Below are positions 8,692 to 16,766 of a stretch of 64,000 nucleotides of DNA, in pieces (the stretch's first letter is position 1; each line of letters begins with the position of its first letter). Source of the DNA: JBGCEZ01 sp045106735 (GTDB lineage Bacteria > Planctomycetota > Phycisphaerae > Phycisphaerales > SM1A02); contig JBGCEZ010000012.1 in assembly GCA_045106735.1 (NCBI GenBank), forward strand, positions 1 through 64,000, read 5' to 3'. The position numbers and the translations under genes are program-made. Under the pieces are notes generated by a model, which did no database searches, was not told the DNA's origin, and saw only the letters and a program-made list of their open reading frames with translations.

Positions 8692-10395
8692 TCAGGCGTC
8701 CTGGCCGCGCATCGGCACCGGCACATTCAGCCGGGTCGCGCACTCCGCCGCTTCTTCGTACCCGGAATCCACGTGGCGGATCACGCCCATCATCGGATCG
8801 TTGGTGAGGACGCGCTCGATGCGCCGGGCCGCCGCATCGGTCCCGTCGGCCACGATCACCTGTCCGGCGTGCTGGCTGAAGCCGATGCCCACGCCGCCGC
8901 CGTGGTGGAAACTCACCCAGCTCGCCCCGCTGGCGATGTTGATGGCGAAGTTGAGCAGCGGCCAATCGCTCACCGCGTCGGTGCCATCCTTCATCGCTTC
9001 CGTCTCGCGGTTGGGCGAGGCGACCGAACCACAGTCCAAATGGTCACGGCCGATGACGATCGGCGCCGAAACCTTGCCCTCGGCCACCAGTCGGTTGAAG
9101 AGCAGCCCGGCCTTGTCGCGCTCGCCCAGTCCGAACCAGCAGATGCGCGACGGCAGGCCCTGAAACTCGACGCGCTTCTGGGCCATCGTGAGCCAGCGGT
9201 GCAGCCCGGTGTCGTCGGGAAAGAGCTCCATGAGCGCTTCGTCGGTGACGCGAATGTCCGCCGGATCGCCAGAGAGCGCGGCCCAACGGAACGGCCCACG
9301 GCCCAAGCAGAATTGCGGGCGGATGTAGGCCGGGACAAATCCAGGGAAGTCAAAGGCCCGGTCGAAGCCGTTGTCCTTGGCCCGTTGGCGAATGTTGTTG
9401 CCGTAGTCAAAGACGCGGGCGCCGTCGTCCTGCATGGCCACCATGAGTGCAACGTGCCGGGTCATTGAGTCGGTGGACTTGCGGACGTAGGTCTCCGGGT
9501 CGCTGACCCGCAGGGCGTCGGCTTCCTCCCGGCTGATGCCGTGGGGGTAGTAGCCTTCGAGCGGATCGTGGGCACTCGTCTGATCGGTGACCGTGTCCGG
9601 CGTGATGCCGCGGGCGCGGAGCCGCTCGAGCAGATCGACGGCGTTGCCGAGCCAGCCGACGCTGATTGCCTGCTTGGCCTTGGTGAGTTCGAGCGCCCGA
9701 TCAATCGCCGCGTCCAGATCGAGCACGATCTCGTCCAGGTAGCGATCTTTCACGCGCTTGTCGAGCCGTTCGCGGCAGGTCTCGGCCATCAGGCAGGTGC
9801 CACCGTTCATGGTGATGGCCAGCGGCTGCGCTCCACCCATGCCGCCACAGCCAGCGGTGACGTTGAACGTGCCTTCGAGCGTTCCCCCGAAGTGCTGGCG
9901 AGCGCACTCGGCGTAGGTTTCGAACGTGCCTTGCAGAATGCCCTGCGTGCCGATGTAGATCCACGACCCGGCCGTCATCTGGCCGTACATCATCAGGCCG
10001 GCCCGCTCGAGCTCGTCGAAGTGATCCTGCGTGGCCCAGTGCGGGACGAGATTCGAGTTGGCGATGATGACCCGCGGCGCGTCTTCGTGCGTGCGCATGA
10101 TGCCGACAGGCTTGCCGGACTGCACGAGCAGGGTCTCGTCGGCGGCCATGTCCTGCAGGCTCTTGACGATGGCGTCGAAGGCCGGCCACGAGCGCGCCGC
10201 CCGGCCACGCCCGCCGTAGACCACAAGGTCGTCCGGCCGCTCAGCGTTGTCCGGATCGAGGTTGTTCATGAGCATCCGCATCGCCCCCTCGGCGGCCCAG
10301 GTCGCGCAGGTGCGCTCGTTGCCGCGAGGGGCGCGGACTTCCCGGGGTCCGGAACCGTCGGTCGAAGTCGTGGGAGAGCCGTGGAGGGTGGTCAT
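8692..10395 (-). CDS. hutU: Urocanate hydratase
   Basis: A 567-residue cytoplasmic enzyme of histidine degradation that hydrates urocanate to 4-imidazolone-5-propanoate using tightly bound NAD. The urocanase signature FQGLPSRICW is present, with the active-site Cys at about residue 419. Other conserved blocks are GRGRAARSW, TAGCGGMGGAQPL, GRDHLDCGSVASPNRE and VSFHHGGGVGIGFSQHAG. Length is normal for the family (550-560). The frame is open to 10656, but the ATG at 10395 (MTTLHGSPTT) fits the family start. No other hut gene is in the window. The miniature element ends a few bases after its stop. Confidence 0.97.
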   Translation of the reverse strand: MTTLHGSPTTSTDGSGPREVRAPRGNERTCATWAAEGAMRMLMNNLDPDNAERPDDLVVYGGRGRAARSWPAFDAIVKSLQDMAADETLLVQSGKPVGIMRTHEDAPRVIIANSNLVPHWATQDHFDELERAGLMMYGQMTAGSWIYIGTQGILQGTFETYAECARQHFGGTLEGTFNVTAGCGGMGGAQPLAITMNGGTCLMAETCRERLDKRVKDRYLDEIVLDLDAAIDRALELTKAKQAISVGWLGNAVDLLERLRARGITPDTVTDQTSAHDPLEGYYPHGISREEADALRVSDPETYVRKSTDSMTRHVALMVAMQDDGARVFDYGNNIRQRAKDNGFDRAFDFPGFVPAYIRPQFCLGRGPFRWAALSGDPADIRVTDEALMELFPDDTGLHRWLTMAQKRVEFQGLPSRICWFGLGERDKAGLLFNRLVAEGKVSAPIVIGRDHLDCGSVASPNRETEAMKDGTDAVSDWPLLNFAINIASGASWVSFHHGGGVGIGFSQHAGQVIVADGTDAAARRIERVLTNDPMMGVIRHVDSGYEEAAECATRLNVPVPMRGQDA

Positions 10396-10742
10396 GTCGG
10401 TGGATCCGGCGACGGGTGAGCGGGAAGGCGGGAAGGCGGGAAGGCAGGAAGGCAGCGGGGCGGAAGTGCGACGAACGCAGGGCGGCGGGGCAACGCGGTA
10501 ACGGGCGGCGGGGCGGCGGGGGCGGCGACGGGCCCGCCCCAAGCACCGGGGCCAGGGCTTCGAGTCGACCCGATGATAGGTGGGCTGGCCGGCGGCTGAC
10601 AGCAGGGTGGCAGAGGCGTTTTCGCTGGCCGGCGACCCAAGGGCAACCGACCCCAAGGCCGGCGGCGACGCCCGGTATCATCGAGCCCGGCACCCACTTT
10701 GGGGCCGATCTTTTCGCCCACGTTTCAGGATGCCACCCCGCC
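10396..10742. other. Divergent intergenic region between hutU and prmC
   Basis: This 347-bp gap must hold the promoters of both divergent genes. At 10433-10458 there is a GGGAAGGC-type 8-bp tandem repeat, followed by a GGCGGCGGGG-rich stretch. No clear -35/-10 pair was found. Confidence 0.5.
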
Positions 10743-12047
10743 ATGGACCACGGCGATCCGTCCGTTTCCTCAGAGCCCGTTGCGTCGATCCGGCCTCCGC
10801 TCAGCGGCGGCCCGGCGGGTGGGGCTGAACCGTGGACGACGCGGCGGCTGATCGCGTGGATGACGGACCGCTTCGAGCGGGCCAACGTCGAGCCGCCGCG
10901 CCTCGTGGCCGAGATGCTGCTGGCCCACGTCCTGGAAGTGGAGCGGATGCGGCTCTACATGGAGCCCGATCGCGAGGCGAGCGAGGATGAACGGCTGACG
11001 CTCCGCGACCTGGTCGTGCGGGCGGCCCGGCACGAGCCGGTCCAGTACCTCGTCGGCGAGGCCCACTTCTACGGTCGCATGTTCGCCGTCGACGGATCCA
11101 GTCTGATCCCGCAGCCCTGCACCGAAGAGATCGTGGCTGAGGCCGTTCGATTTCTCCGTCCCGAACGCGCGTCGGTCTTCGACCGATTCGACCTGCAGCG
11201 CATGGACGAACTGGTGGACACGCTGCAGGGCGGCGAACCTGAGCGAGGGGCAGGGGCAGCGCCGGCACCGCTGCCGGTGACGAACATCGGCCCGGACCCG
11301 GACGCGACCGGCTCGGCCGTCTCGAATGACACCGCCTCGGCCGACGAATCGCGTCGGACAGACCACGCCGCCTTCGTCCGCGCGGCCGGACCGCTCGTCG
11401 CCGACATCGGGACCGGCAGCGGCTGCATTGGGGTTTCCATCGCGGCGAGCGTGCCGAACGCCCGGGTGCTGCTCACCGATATCGAATCCGCGGCGCTCGC
11501 CCTGGCCGGCCGCAACGCCGAGCGTTTCGGCGTGACCGAGCGCGTCCTCCGGCTCGAAGGCGACGGCTGCGAACCACTGCGACGTTGGCTGGCCGAGCAG
11601 ATCGAGCAGGCGGGGGAAGCACGCCAGGCCGACGTCACGATCGAAGGATTCGACGCGATCGTGTCCAATCCGCCGTACATCCCGGACGCCGAGTGGGAGG
11701 GGGGCGACGTCGAAACGTCCGTGATGCGCCACGTGCCCGAGTCCGCCACCCGCGGCGGGTCCGACGGGCTCTCGGTGATTCGCCCGCTCCTGCGCGAAGC
11801 GCCGCAGCTCCTGCGACCGGGCGGGCTGCTGGTGATCGAGTGCGCGGCCAGCCATACCCAGCAGGTCCTCGAATGGGCGAACCTGCACCCGCGACTGGAA
11901 GACGCCCGGATTGCCGACGACGAAGACGGGCATCCCCGCTTGCTCATCGCCCGCCGGACCGGTGGACCGAAGCCGGCCGCCACCGCGGATGAAACGACCG
12001 CCATCGCGACCGCAATCGCAAACGCCTCAGTCGACGACCGGGAGTGA
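10743..12047 (+). CDS. prmC: Release factor glutamine methyltransferase PrmC
   Basis: A 434-residue S-adenosylmethionine-dependent enzyme that methylates the Gln of the GGQ motif in peptide release factors. The N-terminal helical domain (about residues 35-140) is followed by the methyltransferase domain with motif I (DIGTGSGCIG) and the NPPY motif (SNPPYIP, Asn309). The protein is much longer than usual (280-300) because of an insert of roughly 65 residues between the two domains (GGEPERGAGAAPAPLP and a Ser/Asp/Thr-rich stretch). The frame is open from 10416, but ATG 10743 (MDHGDPS) is the sensible start. No release-factor gene is nearby. Confidence 0.93.
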   Translation: MDHGDPSVSSEPVASIRPPLSGGPAGGAEPWTTRRLIAWMTDRFERANVEPPRLVAEMLLAHVLEVERMRLYMEPDREASEDERLTLRDLVVRAARHEPVQYLVGEAHFYGRMFAVDGSSLIPQPCTEEIVAEAVRFLRPERASVFDRFDLQRMDELVDTLQGGEPERGAGAAPAPLPVTNIGPDPDATGSAVSNDTASADESRRTDHAAFVRAAGPLVADIGTGSGCIGVSIAASVPNARVLLTDIESAALALAGRNAERFGVTERVLRLEGDGCEPLRRWLAEQIEQAGEARQADVTIEGFDAIVSNPPYIPDAEWEGGDVETSVMRHVPESATRGGSDGLSVIRPLLREAPQLLRPGGLLVIECAASHTQQVLEWANLHPRLEDARIADDEDGHPRLLIARRTGGPKPAATADETTAIATAIANASVDDRE

Positions 12048-12105
12048 TTCGGCGGCGAGGGCGAGGGCGACGACGCGGGCCTTGACAGCGACGAGTGCCG
12101 GAACG

Positions 12106-12666
12106 TCACGGAGCGGCCGCGCCCAGCAACAGCGCGACGGCGGAGATCATGACCGCGGTTTCCGCGAGACGTTGAAAAAAGCCGACGAACGGCTTCGGCC
12201 AGCCGGTGAGATAGACAACAATGAACGCAGCCAAAAGAACGAATGCGGCGTCGAACACTGGAGTCGTCGCTCGATCGGCGACCTCGCGCAGCACGCCAGC
12301 CGCCAGGCCATACCCGATGGCGGCGGCCACGTTGTGCACGGTGTTCGTCCAGCTGCCGATGACCGGCGCCCCCGGATCGCAGGAAAAGAACGCCGAAATC
12401 GCGTAGGCCATTCCGATCGCCCCGATCAGCAGCGCTGCCTCGGCGTTCATCGACCATGCGACCGCGGCGATGGCCAGGCTCACGACGCCAAACGGCAAGA
12501 AGACGCCGAATGACACCGCTCGCTGATCCGGAGCCCCGGCCTCACCGAGTTCGCTGATCGAATGGGCGAGCTGCCGATAGTCGCCTCGGCGCCGGCCGAA
12601 CCACCACACCGCTCCGGCCAAGCAGAGAAAGGCGATCAACAGCCCCGCGGCCACGGCAATCCCCAC
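12106..12666 (-). CDS. DUF998-like integral membrane protein
   Basis: A 186-residue hydrophobic protein with about six membrane helices. The segment SCDPGAPVIGSWTNTVHNVAA in the middle resembles the conserved Cys-Asp-Pro-Gly/His pattern of DUF998 proteins. It starts with GTG, preceded by GGAG at about ten bases. Its start is 33 bp downstream of the stop of the GAF/receiver gene on the same strand, so they may be cotranscribed. Its biochemical role is unknown. Confidence 0.72.
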   Translation of the reverse strand: MGIAVAAGLLIAFLCLAGAVWWFGRRRGDYRQLAHSISELGEAGAPDQRAVSFGVFLPFGVVSLAIAAVAWSMNAEAALLIGAIGMAYAISAFFSCDPGAPVIGSWTNTVHNVAAAIGYGLAAGVLREVADRATTPVFDAAFVLLAAFIVVYLTGWPKPFVGFFQRLAETAVMISAVALLLGAAAP

Positions 12667-12699
12667 GAATGCTCACTCCAAAGTTGACACGCCCGGTCG

Positions 12700-14418
12700 C
12701 TACGGAGCCGCGTTCCCACTCGCACGATTCAAGATCGTCGTGCGCACCGTCTCGAGCAATTCCGCCGCCTTGAGCGGCTTGAAGAGAAAGCCGTCGAGCC
12801 CTTCTTCGCTGGCCCGGACGATCGAGTGGTGGGGGTCGTAGCCGAAACCAGTCATGAGCAAGACCGGCAATTCGTTGGTTCGTTCTCGCACCGCCCGGAA
12901 GACCTCGTAGCCATTGCGATCCGGCATGCGGATGTCGCTGATCACCAGGTCAAAGTGCTCACCACTGTCGCCCATCGATTCGATGCGCTCGATCGTGGGG
13001 GCGCCGCCGTCGCACGAGACCACATCGCAGCCGGCCCGGACGAGCAAATCGTGGATGGCATCGCGGACGACGGCTTCGTTGTCAGCAAGCAGGATGCGCT
13101 TGCCGGCGAGGACCGGATCCGGATCCGACTCGTCGACGGCCGAATCCGCCCCGATGAGCGTCCGAGGGCCGGTCACGCCGCGGCGGAGATCCTCCCGGAT
13201 CGACTCGACACTTTTCATCAACGCGACCACATCATCGTGTGTGTCGCCTTCGCCCGCCCGCTCCAGGATCGCTTCGGCCCGCGCCGCGATCTTGTCGAGC
13301 GGACCGGTCAACTGCTCGCTCACGTTCAGGGCCAACTGTTCGTTGGTCGTGTACCGCTCCACGACGAGCAAGTCCAGGATGTGCATGCTCATCGCGACGT
13401 ACCGACCAAAGAGCTCGGCGAATCGAAGGTCTTCGTCGTCAAAGGCCTGTGGCCGGTCGCTCTCGACATTCAAGACGCCGATGACGCTGTCGTCGTGCAG
13501 CCGCAGCGGAACGGTCAGGGAACTCTGGGCATCGTCCCGGCCGCTGCGGTACCGCAGATCTTCCCCGGTCTTCGGGCAGAGGTAGGACCGTCCGGTGGCC
13601 GCGACAAAACCGCTGATGCCGTTGTCGGTTTCGCCGACGCTCATCGTCTCGCCGATCTCCATCGGCCGCATGCCTTCGTTGATGACCAGTTCCAAATGCC
13701 GCGTCTCGCGGTCAATGAGCCGGATCTCGAACGTGTCGAAACTCAGGATCTCGTGCAGGGCGGCGACGATCTTTTCGCTGAGCCGCTGCAAGCGTTCGCG
13801 GACGTTCATGCGCGAGATCGCTTCGGTCTCGATCCGCAGCAACTCCGCCCCGGCCCGATCGATCGCGTCGATGCGGGACTGCACGCGTTGGCTGGCCGTG
13901 GTTTCCCACAGCACGGCCACCACGCCATCGATCGAGCCGCCGTCTTCACCGCCGACGGGCGAGATGACGACTTCGAAGTGGCCGTCGTCGGCGGCAAACG
14001 CGAACTTCCGCGACGGCCGAGGCGTGTTCGAACGCACCGTGCCCTCGAGTTCAATTTGCTCGGCGGCCATGCGGCAGGTGCGAGCGAGCAGCCGCTGCAC
14101 GTCGGCCGGCCGGCGCCGCAGACGGTCGCTGGTCCACACGAGACCGTCGAGGTCATCTTGGTGCTCGGTGTTCGCCTGCCAGAACCCTGCACCCTCGGCC
14201 GCGGCCTCGAGAATCTCGAGCGGCGAGCGGCCACCGGTCGCGCCGATGAGGTGGAGGCTGGTGGTCGGAGAAGCTCCCGGTGAGGCGACGCCCGGTGCGG
14301 CGTCAGGATCAGCGCCGTCCGATTGGACGTCAAAGATCTGGCTCAACGCGGCGAGGGCTTCGGGGTCGACCGTGATCCGGTCGGACGCCACCCTCAAAGT
14401 CGGACGATCATGCGGCAT
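12700..14418 (-). CDS. PAS/GAF sensor protein with C-terminal response-regulator receiver domain
   Basis: A 572-residue cytoplasmic signalling protein. Residues about 70-190 look PAS-like (GFWQANTEHQDDL). A GAF domain follows at about 215-365 (ILSFDTFEIRLID, GISGFVAATGRSYLCP, DSVIGVLNVESD), then a helical linker and a receiver domain at about 450-565. The receiver has the phospho-acceptor Asp495 (LVISDIRMPD), a conserved Thr (LLMTGFG) and Lys (FLFKPL). There is no histidine kinase or output domain, so it may receive phosphate from an unlinked kinase. The ATG at 14418 (MPHDRPTL) has a GAGG upstream; the longer open frame to 15513 runs antisense to the ABC gene and is rejected. Confidence 0.85.
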   Translation of the reverse strand: MPHDRPTLRVASDRITVDPEALAALSQIFDVQSDGADPDAAPGVASPGASPTTSLHLIGATGGRSPLEILEAAAEGAGFWQANTEHQDDLDGLVWTSDRLRRRPADVQRLLARTCRMAAEQIELEGTVRSNTPRPSRKFAFAADDGHFEVVISPVGGEDGGSIDGVVAVLWETTASQRVQSRIDAIDRAGAELLRIETEAISRMNVRERLQRLSEKIVAALHEILSFDTFEIRLIDRETRHLELVINEGMRPMEIGETMSVGETDNGISGFVAATGRSYLCPKTGEDLRYRSGRDDAQSSLTVPLRLHDDSVIGVLNVESDRPQAFDDEDLRFAELFGRYVAMSMHILDLLVVERYTTNEQLALNVSEQLTGPLDKIAARAEAILERAGEGDTHDDVVALMKSVESIREDLRRGVTGPRTLIGADSAVDESDPDPVLAGKRILLADNEAVVRDAIHDLLVRAGCDVVSCDGGAPTIERIESMGDSGEHFDLVISDIRMPDRNGYEVFRAVRERTNELPVLLMTGFGYDPHHSIVRASEEGLDGFLFKPLKAAELLETVRTTILNRASGNAAP

Positions 14419-14730
14419 GCGGGACGCCTCGAGCCCGGCAGTGGACTCGCCAGAAGTGTAGCACCGGCCGAAGCGAACCGGTCCGAGCGATTTCGACGCG
14501 GGACTCGGCCAGTCTGGCGCCCGATCGCGCCGAATCGACGCGGCGATTCTCCGAAGGCCCCAGGAACCGTGCGTTGAGAATGGCGCGGATTCGGCGTGGT
14601 TGCCGATCTTCGGTGATACTGCCGCCGCCCGCGTTCCGAACCCCGCCCGGCGTCCTTGCCGGCAACCGGGTGCGGCCCGGGCCCGTACCCGTCCACGCCG
14701 CCCGCCCCAAAACGCTCCGTGACGCACCCC
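14419..14730. other. Divergent intergenic region
   Basis: A 312-bp gap between the sensor gene (minus) and the ABC exporter operon (plus). It should hold both promoters. I see no repeat, hairpin or convincing promoter pair. Confidence 0.4.
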
Positions 14731-15966
14731 ATGATCGAAGCCCGCAACCTGACCCGCCGTTTTGGCCGCCACCGCGCGGTCGACGGCATCAGTTTCGACC
14801 TCGCCGGCGGCGGCGTCTATGGATTGCTCGGACCCAACGGGGCCGGCAAGACCACGACGATCCGCATGATCACGGCCCTGATCGCCCCGACCAGCGGGAC
14901 CGTCCGGGTCGACGGCATCGACACCGTCGCCAATCCGGTCGCCGCCCGCCGGCGGATTGGCTACCTGCCGGAGTCGACCCCGCTCGACCTGCACGCCCGC
15001 GTGCACGAATACCTGCGGTTCCGGGCCGACCTTTCCGGCGTCCCACGTCGCCGCCGCGCCGCGGCCATCGACCGCGCCATCGAACGAGCGGACCTGACCG
15101 AGGTTCGGCGCCGGCCGATCCGCCAGCTCTCCAAGGGATTCCGGCAGCGGGTCGGACTGGCCGCGGCCATCGTCCACGAGCCACCGGTGCTCGTCTTGGA
15201 TGAGCCGACCGTGGGTTTGGACCCGCGGCAGATCCAAGAGGTGCGCGGCCTGGTCCGGAAGCTTTCTGGCGACCACACGATCATCCTGTCCACCCACATC
15301 CTGCCGGAAGCCGAGAGCGTCTGCGACGAAGTCCTGCTGCTGGCCCGCGGCCGGGTTCGGGCATCGGGGCCGATCGCCGAGCTTCGGCGAGGCCGGGCCG
15401 AGGGCCCCGACGGCCAGACGTCGGTGGAAGTCGAGACCGACCGCGATGCGCGGGCCATTCTCGAATCGGCCGCCGCCGGCCGTGGCGCGACGGTGGAAGT
15501 CGTCGAAGGACATGCGTTCCGCTACGTGGTGACGGGTCGGGCGGGGGCAGGTTCGGGGGGGAGTTCGGCGGGGGCAGCGGGCACCGGCAGTGCGTCGGCG
15601 GCTGAATCACCAGTCGGGTTGGCCGCCGGAACACCAGTCGGGTCGGCAGTCGGATCGGCAGCCGGATCGGGATCTGAATCAACCGCCGACGCTGCGGCTC
15701 AATCTCCGGCCCCCAAGCTGGCCGGCGTCGGCATCTCCGCCGGGTCGCCGGTGGCCAGCGGGAGCCACGGCTCACCCGCCCTCGCCACAACCGCTGCGAC
15801 GGCACCCACGTCATCGGCCGCCGGACTGCCCGAGTACCTCGGCGCGGCCCTCGTCGCCGGCGGCGTTGGCATTCGCGAACTCCGGCCACGCCGCGAAACG
15901 CTCGAAGAACTCTTCATCGGCATCGTCAACCAAGCCGAAGGCGTCGCCGCGGAGCATGGATCATGA
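14731..15966 (+). CDS. ABC transporter ATP-binding protein (GldA/CcmA-like)
   Basis: A 411-residue ATPase that would energise the membrane proteins encoded next. It shows Walker A (GPNGAGKTTT), the ABC signature (LSKGFRQRVGL), Walker B (VLVLDEPTVGLD) and the switch His (STHILPEAE) within the first 235 residues. The C-terminal part is unusual: after GRVRASGPIAELRRG comes a long Gly/Ala/Ser-rich linker (about residues 270-365) before a conserved ending (IRELRPRRETLEELFI). ATG 14731 (MIEARNL) is preferred; GTG 14719 is possible. Its stop overlaps the next start as ATGA. Confidence 0.92.
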   Translation: MIEARNLTRRFGRHRAVDGISFDLAGGGVYGLLGPNGAGKTTTIRMITALIAPTSGTVRVDGIDTVANPVAARRRIGYLPESTPLDLHARVHEYLRFRADLSGVPRRRRAAAIDRAIERADLTEVRRRPIRQLSKGFRQRVGLAAAIVHEPPVLVLDEPTVGLDPRQIQEVRGLVRKLSGDHTIILSTHILPEAESVCDEVLLLARGRVRASGPIAELRRGRAEGPDGQTSVEVETDRDARAILESAAAGRGATVEVVEGHAFRYVVTGRAGAGSGGSSAGAAGTGSASAAESPVGLAAGTPVGSAVGSAAGSGSESTADAAAQSPAPKLAGVGISAGSPVASGSHGSPALATTAATAPTSSAAGLPEYLGAALVAGGVGIRELRPRRETLEELFIGIVNQAEGVAAEHGS

Positions 15967-16766
15967 AAGCGACGTGGGCCATCGCTCGCCGCGAACTCGA
16001 AACGACGATCCTCTCGCCGGTGGGCGCTCTGGTCGCCGCCCTGTTTCTCGCCTGCACCGGCACCGTCTACTTCGTGCTCGCGCCGCAACTCGTCGGCCGC
16101 GGTTTCGTGCAAGGACAACCGGCATCGCTCGCGCTCTTCTTCGAAACCGCACTCTGGACGCTCGTGCTGGTCGCCCCGGCCATCAGCATGCGGGCGATCA
16201 GCGAAGAGGTCCGGGCCGGAACGCTCGAAATCCTGCTGACCGCGCCGATCCGCGAACGCACGATCGTCATCGGCAAATTCCTGGGGGCGATGGCCTTCCT
16301 GGCCATCATGTTGCTGCCATCGATCCTGCTGGTGGTCGCCGTTGAACGCCACGGCCGGCCGGACTACGGCGAGATCATCGCCGGGTACCTCGGCTTGCTG
16401 CTGATTGGCGGTGCGCTCCTGGCCAGCGGAATCTTGGCTTCGTCGCTCACCGGCTCTCAGGTGATGGCCTTTCTGCTGACGGTCTTCGGATGGCTCGCGT
16501 TGCTCCTGGTCACGGTGGGCTTGCCGATCCTTGGCGGACTCGCCGGATCGCTGGCCGCAGCCCAACCGGATCCAACGGCGGTTCCGCTGCTGCTTCGCGT
16601 CGGCCGCGTGGCCGGATTCTTGGCCGCCGAAGCCAATCCGCTCGTCCGCGTCCGCACATTGCTGGGCGGGCTGCTCGACAGCTTCAGCGTGATCTACTTC
16701 TTGCTCTTCGTCGGCGGCTGCCTGGTGGTGGCCGATCGCAACCTCGCGGTCCGGAGAGACGCATGA
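15963..16766 (+). CDS. ABC transporter permease (GldF-like)
   Basis: A 267-residue ABC-2 type permease with about six transmembrane helices and the conserved block ISEEVRAGTLEILLTAPIRE between helices 2 and 3, typical of GldF/NosY-like permeases. It starts in an ATGA overlap with the ATPase gene and ends in an ATGA overlap with the GldG-like gene, so the four genes are translationally coupled. The substrate is unknown. Confidence 0.9.
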   Translation: MKATWAIARRELETTILSPVGALVAALFLACTGTVYFVLAPQLVGRGFVQGQPASLALFFETALWTLVLVAPAISMRAISEEVRAGTLEILLTAPIRERTIVIGKFLGAMAFLAIMLLPSILLVVAVERHGRPDYGEIIAGYLGLLLIGGALLASGILASSLTGSQVMAFLLTVFGWLALLLVTVGLPILGGLAGSLAAAQPDPTAVPLLLRVGRVAGFLAAEANPLVRVRTLLGGLLDSFSVIYFLLFVGGCLVVADRNLAVRRDA

